Origin: ZYF759 sp046297455
Lineage (GTDB): Bacteria; Pseudomonadota; Alphaproteobacteria; Rhizobiales; Rhizobiaceae
NCBI GenBank assembly: GCA_046297455.1
Contig: JBKBIT010000015.1
Location: 1-64,000 of the forward strand
Direction: 5' to 3'
Length of the DNA stretch: 64,000 bases
Positions 15,924 to 24,700 of this stretch are shown piece by piece. The position numbers were made by a program, and so were the translations under genes. The notes beneath the pieces are model-generated. The model was not told the DNA's origin. It was given only the letters and a program-made list of their open reading frames with translations, and made no database searches. Numbering within the stretch: position 1 is the stretch's first letter; each line of letters opens with the position of its first letter.

Positions 15924-16424
15924 TCAGCCCTTGGGCGAGACCAGTATGCCGACGCCGTGGTGGAAGACGAGTTTGCCGCCGTGATAGCCGGCAAGGCCGG
16001 TGAAGATGCTGGCCAGCACCGAAAGCAGGAGGCCGTGCGGCAGCACGGCCGTTTCATCGACCAGCCGCAAACCCCAGTTCATGCCCATGATCGCGATCAG
16101 CGTCATCGCGGCGATCGCATGGGTCCAGCTCGCCACCCGGCTGCGGATGCCCGGCACCAGAAGTAATTCGGCCGTGCCGACGATGCCGGCCGCAATCCCG
16201 GTCACGAAGGCAAAGCCGGCCGCCCAGAGACCGGCGCGCACGAAGAACTCGTCCCCGAACCACCAGTAGAGGACATCGCATCCCAAGGTGGCGATGACCA
16301 GCGCGATGGGAAAATGCACCGCCATCGCATGGATGGGATGCCCGGCGACCGCAACGGCAGAGCCGATGTCCTTTTCCGCGACTGCTTCCATCACCGGATT
16401 GTCGCGGCTGCCATTCTCGCTCAT
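15924..16424 (-). CDS. DUF2231 four-helix membrane protein
   Basis: 166 residues with the DUF2231 hallmark GHPIHAMAVHFPIALVIATL near residue 28, followed by about four membrane helices and a second His (WTHAIAAMT). The His residues suggest heme or metal binding, as in related quinol- or cytochrome-linked membrane proteins, though this is unproven. It converges on the cytochrome c gene. A GGAAC-N17-GGTT motif is 28 bases before the ATG. Confidence 0.8.
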   Translation of the reverse strand: MSENGSRDNPVMEAVAEKDIGSAVAVAGHPIHAMAVHFPIALVIATLGCDVLYWWFGDEFFVRAGLWAAGFAFVTGIAAGIVGTAELLLVPGIRSRVASWTHAIAAMTLIAIMGMNWGLRLVDETAVLPHGLLLSVLASIFTGLAGYHGGKLVFHHGVGILVSPKG

Positions 16425-16451
16425 TACCGCCTCTGTGTTTGCCGCCGATAA

Positions 16452-16477
16452 AACCTCTCAGGGTTGAAGATAGTTCC
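16452..16477 (-). promoter_or_regulatory. EcfG-type promoter, GGAAC-N17-GGTT
   Basis: Minus-strand GGAAC at 16477-16473 and GGTT at 16455-16452, upstream of the DUF2231 gene. Confidence 0.48.
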
Positions 16478-16552
16478 GCTCAAAACTGTGTCCAGTCTGC
16501 GACGCGCTCGCTTCAGCCGCGGTCGGACCGGAAAAGGCAATCGACAACGCCT

Positions 16553-17860
16553 TCATTGAGGATCGGCGGATGAACCCGCCACGGGCCCGACCATGTCTGG
16601 CCGATGGCGGCGCTGGAGCAGCCAGTATGTGGCAACGCTGAGCCCGAAGGCGATGGGCGCGGCCGAGTTCACATCCACCGTGGTCAGCAACAGGCTTGCC
16701 GTGACGCCGGCGATCATCGAGGCGATGGCAGCCTCCGCCCTGGGCTGGCGCAGGAACAGCGCGCCGTACACAGCCGGCAGGAACACGGCCAGGCTGTTGA
16801 AGGCGGAGATGATGTTGGTGAGAAGATCGCCCATGACGGCGGTCAACAGCGCCACCAGCGTGAAAAGCGCGACCACCAGATATCGCAACTGGCGCAGCGA
16901 CAGCCCCCGGCGAGCAAAGGTCGTGGTCAGCGGCACCATGAATGTATCGATGGTGGACATGATCGCGCAGGCAAACAGCACGTCTGCGAGCCATGGCGCG
17001 CCGGTGGGCATCAAGGCGCGGAAACTGTCGAGCACATCGCCCCCATTGCCCGGCAGCAATGCCACGGCCGCGATGGTGGCGTAGCTGAGGCCGCAGACCA
17101 CGGCGCCGATGAGATAGGCCTTGCGCGCCGTCGCTGCGCTTTCGGCGGTCGCGATGCGCTGCCAGTTATCGATGCCCAAGACGGCGCTGAACGGCAGGAA
17201 CAGGAAGATGCCCACCAAGAGGACAGGCGTGTAGGGCCCTAGATCCAGTATGTCTCGGGTCGTGCCGACCCCGGCCGGCATGGTGACGGCCACGAACAGA
17301 AGCAGCGACAGAATGATGGCCGCGTGGAAGATGTCCGTCTCGGTGGCGGCGCGGTAGCCTCCGATCACCACGTAACAACCTGAAAAGACGGTCGCCACCG
17401 CAAGCGCTCCCAGCCAGGAAAGGCCGAAGGCTTCAGCCAGGATGAGCGCCAGCGCCGCAAGCTGCACCATGATGCGCAGGATGAACACGACGGCGACCGG
17501 CAGCCAGACCAGCAGCGGATGGCGCACGCCGTGGGTAACGACGATGAGATCGACCAGGCCGTGGGCACCTGCCCCGGCGGAGGCGGCGTGGATGCGTCGG
17601 GCAAAGGCCGCGCACAGGATCAGCCCGAATGCGTAGGCCCCGGCAATCGACAGGCCGATGACGGGGCTGGCCCGCGTGAACAGGAAGATGGCCACGAACG
17701 TGCCGATGCCGATATTGCCGCAAATTACGCTGGCCGTGATCTGGGCAAGCGAATTGCGTCCGGCATTGAAGACGAAGGAAGGAACGTCCATTCGCCGGGC
17801 ACGCGCCAGGGCGATCACGACCGGCAAGCCCAGCATGACGAGAAGCACCAGTCCGGACAA
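16553..17860 (-). CDS. Sodium:solute symporter (SSS) family transporter
   Basis: 435 residues, about 12 hydrophobic helices. Family-like elements include QITASVICGNIGIGTFVAIF in helix 2, GCYVVIGGYRAATETDIFHA around helix 5-6, and FACAIMSTIDTFMVPLTTTF, the SSS motif that carries sodium-site residues. The protein is shorter than the usual 480-550 residues. The substrate is not readable; organic acids, amino acids or sugars are possible. No partner genes flank it. Confidence 0.78.
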   Translation of the reverse strand: MSGLVLLVMLGLPVVIALARARRMDVPSFVFNAGRNSLAQITASVICGNIGIGTFVAIFLFTRASPVIGLSIAGAYAFGLILCAAFARRIHAASAGAGAHGLVDLIVVTHGVRHPLLVWLPVAVVFILRIMVQLAALALILAEAFGLSWLGALAVATVFSGCYVVIGGYRAATETDIFHAAIILSLLLFVAVTMPAGVGTTRDILDLGPYTPVLLVGIFLFLPFSAVLGIDNWQRIATAESAATARKAYLIGAVVCGLSYATIAAVALLPGNGGDVLDSFRALMPTGAPWLADVLFACAIMSTIDTFMVPLTTTFARRGLSLRQLRYLVVALFTLVALLTAVMGDLLTNIISAFNSLAVFLPAVYGALFLRQPRAEAAIASMIAGVTASLLLTTVDVNSAAPIAFGLSVATYWLLQRRHRPDMVGPVAGSSADPQ

Positions 17861-17957
17861 CGTCTCTTCCCGCCCTCACAACACGACCGAATTCATCTAC
17901 GGGTGCTGAAGGGCCGGGGATCAACCCCGAAATCGCTTTACCTGTGTTTTTCCACGC

Positions 17958-19820
17958 TCATGCGCTCAGCCAGCCCACGGGGCCGCCCATGATGCGCGCG
18001 GCAAGTTCCGTCTGCCCCTGAACGCCGACCTTGTCGTAGCTTCGCTTCAGGTGGGTCCGCACAGTGTGGATGGACAGCCCGAGATCCGTGCATATCTCTT
18101 CAGGCGAACGGCCAGCGGCAATCCGCAGCGCAACATTGGCCTCCTGCTGGGTCAGTCCATAGGCAAGCTGCAGCAGCGCGGAGCGCGCGTCCTCGCCGTC
18201 GCTGGCGTCCTGTTCGGTCTTGCGCAGCACAAGGACGCCCGAAGGCCCCCCGCGCAGCAACCCGGTCTGACGCAGCGCGCGCGACCGGAAGTGGATGCCG
18301 ATCGGTTCGCCATCCACCACCAGCACCGTCTCGCTGCGCCCACGTTCGACCTCGGAACGGAACTGCTGGCTGGCAAGCGTTTTCAATGCGGCTTCGATCG
18401 CCTGCCGGTCGTCGGCAATGGCCCCGTTGCCCAGGCAGCGCTCCAGCGTTTCCCTGAAGGCGGCATTGCAATGGACGACCCCGAGGCTGTTGGTCACCAG
18501 CCCGATGCCGATCGAGAAGCGCTCGATGACATCCTGCAGGACAACGCCGAGCGCAGCATTGGTCATGATCTGGCGGTTCAGTTCATAGGCCCGGTCCCAA
18601 TGCGGCATCAGCGTCGAGACCAGGATCTCGAGCTGCTGCGAACTGCCTCGTTCACCGCGCGCGATGGCCAGGGCGATGCGATAGAGCATCTCGGTCCAGC
18701 GCTCCTCGTCCTGGATCGCGTTGTAGCAGAGCTCGACCAGCGTATCGGCACTCAATTCGCCGTCAAAATCCAGATTGCCCAGCTTGGACAGCATCCGCGA
18801 GGAGATGTCTTCTATGTTCGACGTCTCTCCCTCGGTTGCCTGACCGGGCAGCTCCCCGTCGCGGAACCATCGGACGATGGCATCCGAAACCTTCAGCTGG
18901 CGCTCGTCGAGGAAGACGGCCGAGCGGGCACCCTCGACGCGGTAGGACTGGACGTCGACCACGCCATGCGCGGCGAACCACTCGCGCATCGGCGCCACGA
19001 AACCGCCCTTGCCCATCATCGGGTCTTCGCCGCCATACATCAGAAGGATGCGCGTCCCCTCGCTGATCAGTGCCTTGCGCGGCCATTCCCACGCCTGCTG
19101 AAAGCCCCGGAAGATCGAAATCCAGTAGGAAAGAGTGGGAGTCGGCCAGGCCGCCGGGTCCTCCACAAGAGCGTCGATGATCGCGCGATTGGCGGAGGTT
19201 ACATCGGCCAGATGCTTCCGGTTTTCCAGCTGGGCGCCCAGAAATGTGTACAGGTGATGCAGCGTCTGTTCGTCCGGCAGATCGGGATCTCGGATCAGCG
19301 CCCGCGCCTTCACGAAGGACCGCGCCAGCAACCACATCGCCTTCTGGTTCGGCGGCGGCGAGATCAACACGATGTTGCGTGCCAGATCGGGTTCGGTCTT
19401 GAGCAGTTCAAGCGTCAGGAGGCCGGTAATGTTGGGCGCGATGATGAGCCGGTCTTCCCACGGCACGCCATCGAAGGCGATCGACGTGAACTGCCGCATG
19501 TCATCGATCAGCCGTTCCCATCCTTCTTCCCGGTCCAGATGGCCAAGCGGCTGGCGCGCTGAAACGGATGCACCGTGCCCGCGCAGATCGCCCGCATGCA
19601 CATTGAATCCTAGACGGCACAGCGCCTCGGCGAGATCCACCACGTTGCCCGAATGGGTCGGCTGGCTGTGACCGACAAAAACCGCAGGCGCTCCGGCACC
19701 GGCACGCCACGAGCGATGCAACAGCAATTCGTTGCCGGCGCCAACCACATATTTCGATGTCGCTTCAACAACCTGCATCGTCTTTTCCAAGCCTGTACGC
19801 ACTATCTGCCCTAACGGCAT
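17958..19820 (-). CDS. LuxR-type regulator fused to a catalytically degenerate alpha/beta hydrolase
   Basis: About 620 residues in three parts. Residues 30-330 have an alpha/beta-hydrolase (lysophospholipase-like) fold: VFVGHSQPTHSG oxyanion region, DLRGHGAS, YGGEDPMM with the acid residue (Asp266), then a cap. The nucleophile elbow, normally GxSxG, reads APNITG (Ser replaced by Asn130), and the catalytic His position reads EGARSAVFLDE (Ser300). Residues 340-545 hold a LuxR sensor region (AIQDEERWTEMLYRI) with a PAS-like part (IGIGLVTNSLGVVHCNAAF). The C-terminal GerE/LuxR helix-turn-helix is intact (LTQQEANVALRIAAGRSPEE, LGLSIHTVRTHLKR). I infer a ligand-binding receptor rather than an enzyme. 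Start choices are ATG 19820, TTG 19829 or ATG 19778. A palindromic operator lies 41 bases upstream, so autoregulation is likely. Confidence 0.85.
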   Translation of the reverse strand: MPLGQIVRTGLEKTMQVVEATSKYVVGAGNELLLHRSWRAGAGAPAVFVGHSQPTHSGNVVDLAEALCRLGFNVHAGDLRGHGASVSARQPLGHLDREEGWERLIDDMRQFTSIAFDGVPWEDRLIIAPNITGLLTLELLKTEPDLARNIVLISPPPNQKAMWLLARSFVKARALIRDPDLPDEQTLHHLYTFLGAQLENRKHLADVTSANRAIIDALVEDPAAWPTPTLSYWISIFRGFQQAWEWPRKALISEGTRILLMYGGEDPMMGKGGFVAPMREWFAAHGVVDVQSYRVEGARSAVFLDERQLKVSDAIVRWFRDGELPGQATEGETSNIEDISSRMLSKLGNLDFDGELSADTLVELCYNAIQDEERWTEMLYRIALAIARGERGSSQQLEILVSTLMPHWDRAYELNRQIMTNAALGVVLQDVIERFSIGIGLVTNSLGVVHCNAAFRETLERCLGNGAIADDRQAIEAALKTLASQQFRSEVERGRSETVLVVDGEPIGIHFRSRALRQTGLLRGGPSGVLVLRKTEQDASDGEDARSALLQLAYGLTQQEANVALRIAAGRSPEEICTDLGLSIHTVRTHLKRSYDKVGVQGQTELAARIMGGPVGWLSA

Positions 19821-19861
19821 GAACTGCAAATGAACGATTCAGGTCTGGGCGTCTTCGGCCA

Positions 19862-19877
19862 TCACTCAAATGGGTGA
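19862..19877. promoter_or_regulatory. Regulon palindrome, copy 1 (TCACTCA-AA-TGGGTGA)
   Basis: A 7-2-7 imperfect dyad between the divergent LuxR-type regulator and DUF3137 genes, 61 bases before ATG 19939. It shares the RTCACYCA-WW-TGRGTGAY consensus with three more sites at 30808, 32001 and 33048. Confidence 0.65.
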
Positions 19878-19938
19878 CGCGCCTTGTCCGGCCGCACTGC
19901 CAATTCCCCAACATGGCCATCCTTTTTGGGCGAAAAAC

Positions 19939-20940
19939 ATGACACAGCTGCAGAACGCGTCCGCCACCCCCATCACGATGCGACAGGTGTGGGATCCTTT
20001 TGCCGGCACGCTGCCGTTTCAACGCCAGCATGTCGCCGAAGCGGAAGAAGGCCGCGACCTGCCCGGCTGGCTGAACACGGCACTCGGTCTTCTGTCGATT
20101 GCGGGCGCGCTGGCGATCCTGGTCGCTTTTGTCTGGGCGCCGGCCGCCTGGTTCGGAATTCCCGCCCTGGCTGTTTCCGTCGGCGGCCTGATCCTCGGCA
20201 ATTTCCTGTCCAGAAGCAGCGAGAAGCGTGCCAGGATGTTCTTCCTGCTCGCGGAGAAGAACGACTGGGCATTCCGGTTGATCGAGGGACCGGTGCAATA
20301 TGAGAGTGGTGGACGCAAGTTCCGCGCCGTCGACCCCTTTGCGGCCCGCGCCTACGAAAAGATACAGGAACTGTGCCGTCCCCGCCCGGGACAGCTCATC
20401 CCGCTTCAGCTGGAGGCGATGTTCTGGGGCAACACACGGCAGGGCATCCCCTTCTGGCTGGGTCTCCAGCAATTCGACGTGGATGCCAGCCTCGCGGTGG
20501 AGGCGATCAAGAAGGACAGTTTCGGCGGGCGAGCTCTGCGGGGCAAGCTCTTCAACATGGCTGTCGCCTACAATCTCGAGCGCGACACCGGCATTCGTGC
20601 CCATCTTCTGGCCGAGGCGTTCAACCGCGACGGTTGGCACGACCTCAAGACGGAATCGGTAGAATTCAACCGGCGCTTCAACATCGCCATCGCCGACGAT
20701 CGTTCCGACGACGGTGGCGAGCTGGCGCTGCTGCGCGCGCTCACGCCGGCAACCCAGGCCGTGCTGATCGACCTGCGCGACCGCTACCACGCGCAGCTCA
20801 TCATCGATGGACCCACCATCTATCTTGCCGGCCATGACCGGATCATGACCGAGGAAAACGACGTTATCGCCGCCCGCTTCGACGCGCTCGTCGAACAGTT
20901 TGCCGAGGCGGCCGTGTCTTTCAAACATTTCGCGGAGTAG
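19939..20940 (+). CDS. DUF3137-like membrane protein, LemA partner
   Basis: From ATG 19939 it has 333 residues: a cytoplasmic N-terminus, two adjacent membrane helices (TALGLLSIAGALAILVAFVW, then GIPALAVSVGGLILGNFL) and a soluble domain of about 240 residues. That domain contains FNRRFNIAIADDRSDDGGEL and LTPATQAVLIDL, the pattern of the DUF3137 family, whose genes often pair with lemA. The biochemical role is unknown. An earlier in-frame start at 19870 is rejected because it lies inside the operator palindrome. lemA follows after eight bases. Confidence 0.68.
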   Translation: MTQLQNASATPITMRQVWDPFAGTLPFQRQHVAEAEEGRDLPGWLNTALGLLSIAGALAILVAFVWAPAAWFGIPALAVSVGGLILGNFLSRSSEKRARMFFLLAEKNDWAFRLIEGPVQYESGGRKFRAVDPFAARAYEKIQELCRPRPGQLIPLQLEAMFWGNTRQGIPFWLGLQQFDVDASLAVEAIKKDSFGGRALRGKLFNMAVAYNLERDTGIRAHLLAEAFNRDGWHDLKTESVEFNRRFNIAIADDRSDDGGELALLRALTPATQAVLIDLRDRYHAQLIIDGPTIYLAGHDRIMTEENDVIAARFDALVEQFAEAAVSFKHFAE

Positions 20941-20948
20941 GAGACGAC

Positions 20949-21518
20949 ATGACGGGCCTTATCCTGACCCTGCTGCTGGTGGCGGTACTGGGCATCTACA
21001 TACTTGTCTATAACGGTCTCGGCCAAGCGGTGACGCAAGTCGAACAGGGCTGGTCAGGCATTGAGGTGCAGCTCAAGCGCCGACACGATCTGGTGCCGGA
21101 TCTGGTGACCGCAGTGAAATCGGCGATGCGGCACGAGAACACGATCTTCGAGCGGATCCTTGAAGCCCGCACGGAAGCGATCAAGGCGATGGCCGGCCAC
21201 GATCCTGAGGCAATGGGAGTGGCCGAAGCAGCCCTTGCGGGTTCGCTCAAGGGTCTGATCGCCTATGTCGAGGACAACCCCGAGATCACCGCGACCGGCA
21301 ACATCGCCACATTCCAGCGGCAACTGGAGGAAACCGAAGACCAGATTGCTGCGGCCAGGCGGCTCTACAACGGCAACGTTCAAAGCCTGAATGCGCGCAT
21401 CGTCACGTTTCCCGGCAATGTCGTCGCTGCCGTTCACCGGTTCCAGCCCGCCAAGTCGTTCGAGAATTCGCCAGCCGATCGTGCTGCCATCGAAAGCCGG
21501 CGCCCGATCGATCTCTGA
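20949..21518 (+). CDS. lemA: LemA family membrane protein
   Basis: 189 residues with one N-terminal membrane helix (TGLILTLLLVAVLGIYILVY) and the LemA coiled-coil helical domain: QVEQGWSGIEVQLKRRHDLV, PDLVTAVKSAM, ATGNIATFQRQLEETEDQIA, AARRLYNGNVQSLNARI, then FPGNVVA. These residues match the family along its whole length. LemA is an envelope protein of unsettled function, often found with DUF3137 or M48 peptidases. GGAGACG precedes the ATG. A strong terminator follows the stop, closing a two-gene operon. Confidence 0.92.
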   Translation: MTGLILTLLLVAVLGIYILVYNGLGQAVTQVEQGWSGIEVQLKRRHDLVPDLVTAVKSAMRHENTIFERILEARTEAIKAMAGHDPEAMGVAEAALAGSLKGLIAYVEDNPEITATGNIATFQRQLEETEDQIAAARRLYNGNVQSLNARIVTFPGNVVAAVHRFQPAKSFENSPADRAAIESRRPIDL

Positions 21519-21546
21519 ACCCCTCCGGCAACACCCACCGGCTGCG

Positions 21547-21578
21547 GCGGCCGTGCGAGAGGCACGGCCGCTTTTTTT
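21547..21578 (+). terminator. Intrinsic terminator after lemA
   Basis: A perfect 10-bp stem GCGGCCGTGC/GCACGGCCGC with a five-base loop GAGAG is followed by seven T residues. Confidence 0.92.
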
Positions 21579-21705
21579 GATCTGCTATTGCCTGACAGTA
21601 TCCTGGAACAGGCGGCTGGCGGGCGCTGCGATCTTCGCCGGCGCATGCCCGCCAGGAGATAGTGCTTCGGGCACGACGCCAACCCCCGGCAGACGGCGCC
21701 TCCTA

Positions 21706-24700
21706 TCACTGTGGCGCCGTCCCCGTCGGCAAGCGGTTGAAACCGACGAAGCTCCCGTCTGCGCCGAAATTGATCTCCACGCGCAGATTGTCGAAGACCT
21801 CGAATTCCAGCGAGCGCATGAAATCGTCCTCGTCCACAAGCCGATAGGTCCCGGGTTGCAGCGTGATCGCCTCACCGGCGGCAATACGGGCAACGAAATC
21901 GCCCAGAGCGGAGAACACGGCAAAACTGGCCAGCCCCTCGGGCACCGGCGGCACGACGACTTCGGCACTGGCCTGCAGGGCCGCCGCCAGGCTGTCGAAA
22001 TCATCCGTGTCGAAATAGGTACCACCACCGATCGCCGCCCATTCTTCTAGCGTGGCCACCAGTTCGGCGTCATCCAGCGCAAAGCCGACAATATTCAGCA
22101 CGATGTCGATGCCGGCGCGTTGTGCCCGCCTCAGAACCTGCTCAACGTCGCCGTCGCATGTTTCCTCGCCGTCGGTCATCAAGACGATGGTCCGCGGCCC
22201 GCCATGATCGGCCATTTGGGAGATCATGCGATCAAGACTGTGGCCAAGCGGCGTCTTCGAGCGGTTGATGGCCGGGATCTGTTGAACGGCATCGATTGCC
22301 GCGCGCCGATCGAGCGGCGCGAGCCGCACCAGGTCTCTGATGTCGCAGGCGTCGGCCGTGTAGCCGAAAGCGGTGAGCGCAAAGAATGTGCCTTCCGGCA
22401 CGATGTCGGCGATCAGACGCGCCGTTGCGTTGCGCGCGATCTCGATACGCCGTTGACCCTCAATGCGCTGCAGCATTGAACCGGAGGCATCGAAGATGAT
22501 GCCAAGTGCCTTCTCGTCCTTCCAATCATACATGCCGGTATCGGTATTTCCGCCGGCTTGGTGGGCATGATCGGATCGGCCATCGTCTTCGACCAGCACG
22601 ACCACAGCGCCCATCCGAACGACGTCGGGCAGCGGCTCGGGCTCAGGCTCGGGTTCTGGCTCCGGCTCGGGCTTAGGTTCTGGCTCAGGCTCGGGTTCTG
22701 GCTCCGGCTCGGGCTCTGGTTCTGGCTCCGGCTCCGGTTCTGGTTCTGGTTCCGGATCGCGGACGGCCGATACCAGAGTGGCGCTCAGTTGCAGCTCCTT
22801 CCAGCCCTCGAGCCGGCTTCGCGTGCGCAGCAGCGCTTCTTCCGGAGCCAGTGGCGTATCGAACCGGTAGAGCAGACCGCCATTCAGGCCGGCGGCATCG
22901 GTGGCGCGATGCTCATTGTCTGCATGGGACTGGCAATGCAGGATCTCGTCGCAATAGCTCATCAGCACGTCGACCGTGGGCGAGGACTGGCCTTCCGCCG
23001 GCAACCAGCTCTTGGACAGATGCGTGCCGGAACCGGCAAACACCACGGCCTTGGCGCCTTCCAGGAACTCCAGCCGCTCGGCCTCGCGGCGCATGGCAAT
23101 GTCGAACCTGTCGCCATCGCCGCGCTGGCGCGGCATCCCCAGCGCCCTCAATGCCTCAATACGACCTGTGTGCCAGCCACTGGCTTCCGGTGGCCGGGCG
23201 CCATCGGGAAAAGACGCCAGCCCGTCCTCGCCCAGCATGTCGGCAAATCCCCTGAACCCGCGCCGCAGGCCCGGTACCGCGTCGGCGATATAAGGCGACT
23301 GCTCCCGAAAGACGGTGATTGCCGGCGGTCCCTCGAAAAGCCGCAAGCTGTATTGCCGCCCGGGCTCGACGGCGGCCACCAGATCGTAGCCGGTGCCGGT
23401 ATGGCGCGGCCACCCGTCGAGCCAGCCGCTTGCGGGCAGTTGTTGGCCCTCCGGGATGGGGAACAAGTCGGGGAGGTCGCCGCGGCGGCTTTCGACGGGT
23501 TCCAGCGCGACGTCGCCGCCATCCGCGTGATAGAGCCGAATACCCGCCTCGACCATACGCGGATGCGCCAGCCGAAGACGGAGAAAGACCGGCGCGGCCG
23601 CATCGGCAGGAATGTCCACCCGCCACCAGTCCTCGCGCGCGCCGCGCCTGACGGCCGTCTCGACCGGATCGTCCAGGTCGAGCGCCACCGCCGCCTCGCG
23701 ACTTGCGCCGCCGCGCGCTTGCGGCGCCTGCGCCGCAGCGACATTGCCTGCATGTTCGAAGGGCCCCGCAAAGCTGTCCTCGTCCCAAAGCCCGAGCGCG
23801 GAAGGGTTTTCGCGGGTCGCTGGCGCCTCGAAGACCTGGATCGCATCCGGCGCGGACACCCTGTCCATGACCGTGCCGAGGTCGACCTCGACATATCGCA
23901 TCCAGCGAGGCTCGGCGAAACGTATCTCGCTCTCGCCGGCTCCCGGTCGCGCCAACGTGCCGATGTTCTCGAAGCCGGTCGGCGAACGCTCCGCACTGGC
24001 GCCGATACGGGCCGTTTCGGCCTGGTTGTCTGCCGTTTCGCCTGCCCAGACGATGCGCTCGACCCTGGCAAGCCGCCCGCCCGCGACGGGCAGCACCCAG
24101 CGCAACCTGCGGGGTTCGTCTGCATCCGGCCGGAATTCATAGGGGCCGAGCGGCAGGAACAGAAGCCGTGCGGCATAGCGGTCCTGCTCGCCTTCGCCCT
24201 CGCCGGCAGCCACGCGGCCACCATAGACGGCATCGGCAAGATTGGCCGCCGGCACACCCGCCGGATGCGTGCCGGGCGTGGCGATCGCCATGAGTTCGCC
24301 GATGAAGGAGACACATTGCGCCGCGCCGATGCAGTCGCGGTCGACGACGCGCAGATACCGGGCCATGCGCGGCCGGTCGAAGACGATGTGCTGGCGTTCG
24401 CGGATCGCTTCCAGCCGACCCTCGGCGGCCGTCTCGAAGACCGACCCGTCAAGCGATGTCTCGATGCGATAGTTGCGCAGGCCACCGATCGGTTCCCGTT
24501 CCCACCGCAGCGATATCGCAGCGCCCGCGAGTTCCACCGGCCCCTCGCCGGCCAGCCTGACGGTGGGCTCGGCATATCCCGGACCGCCGCCGTCGCGGCG
24601 GCCGATCGGCGCCATGCCATCGAGCAGGGCTTCAAGCTTCCAGTTCGGCCAATTGGCCGCTCGGCCGCTGAGAAGGAAGGCATAGGGGTCGGTTTCCAGC

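Noticed and set aside
22631..22756. Possible CRISPR-like repeat array
   Set aside because: Units are 6 bp without spacers and code for Glu-Pro in the gene's frame.
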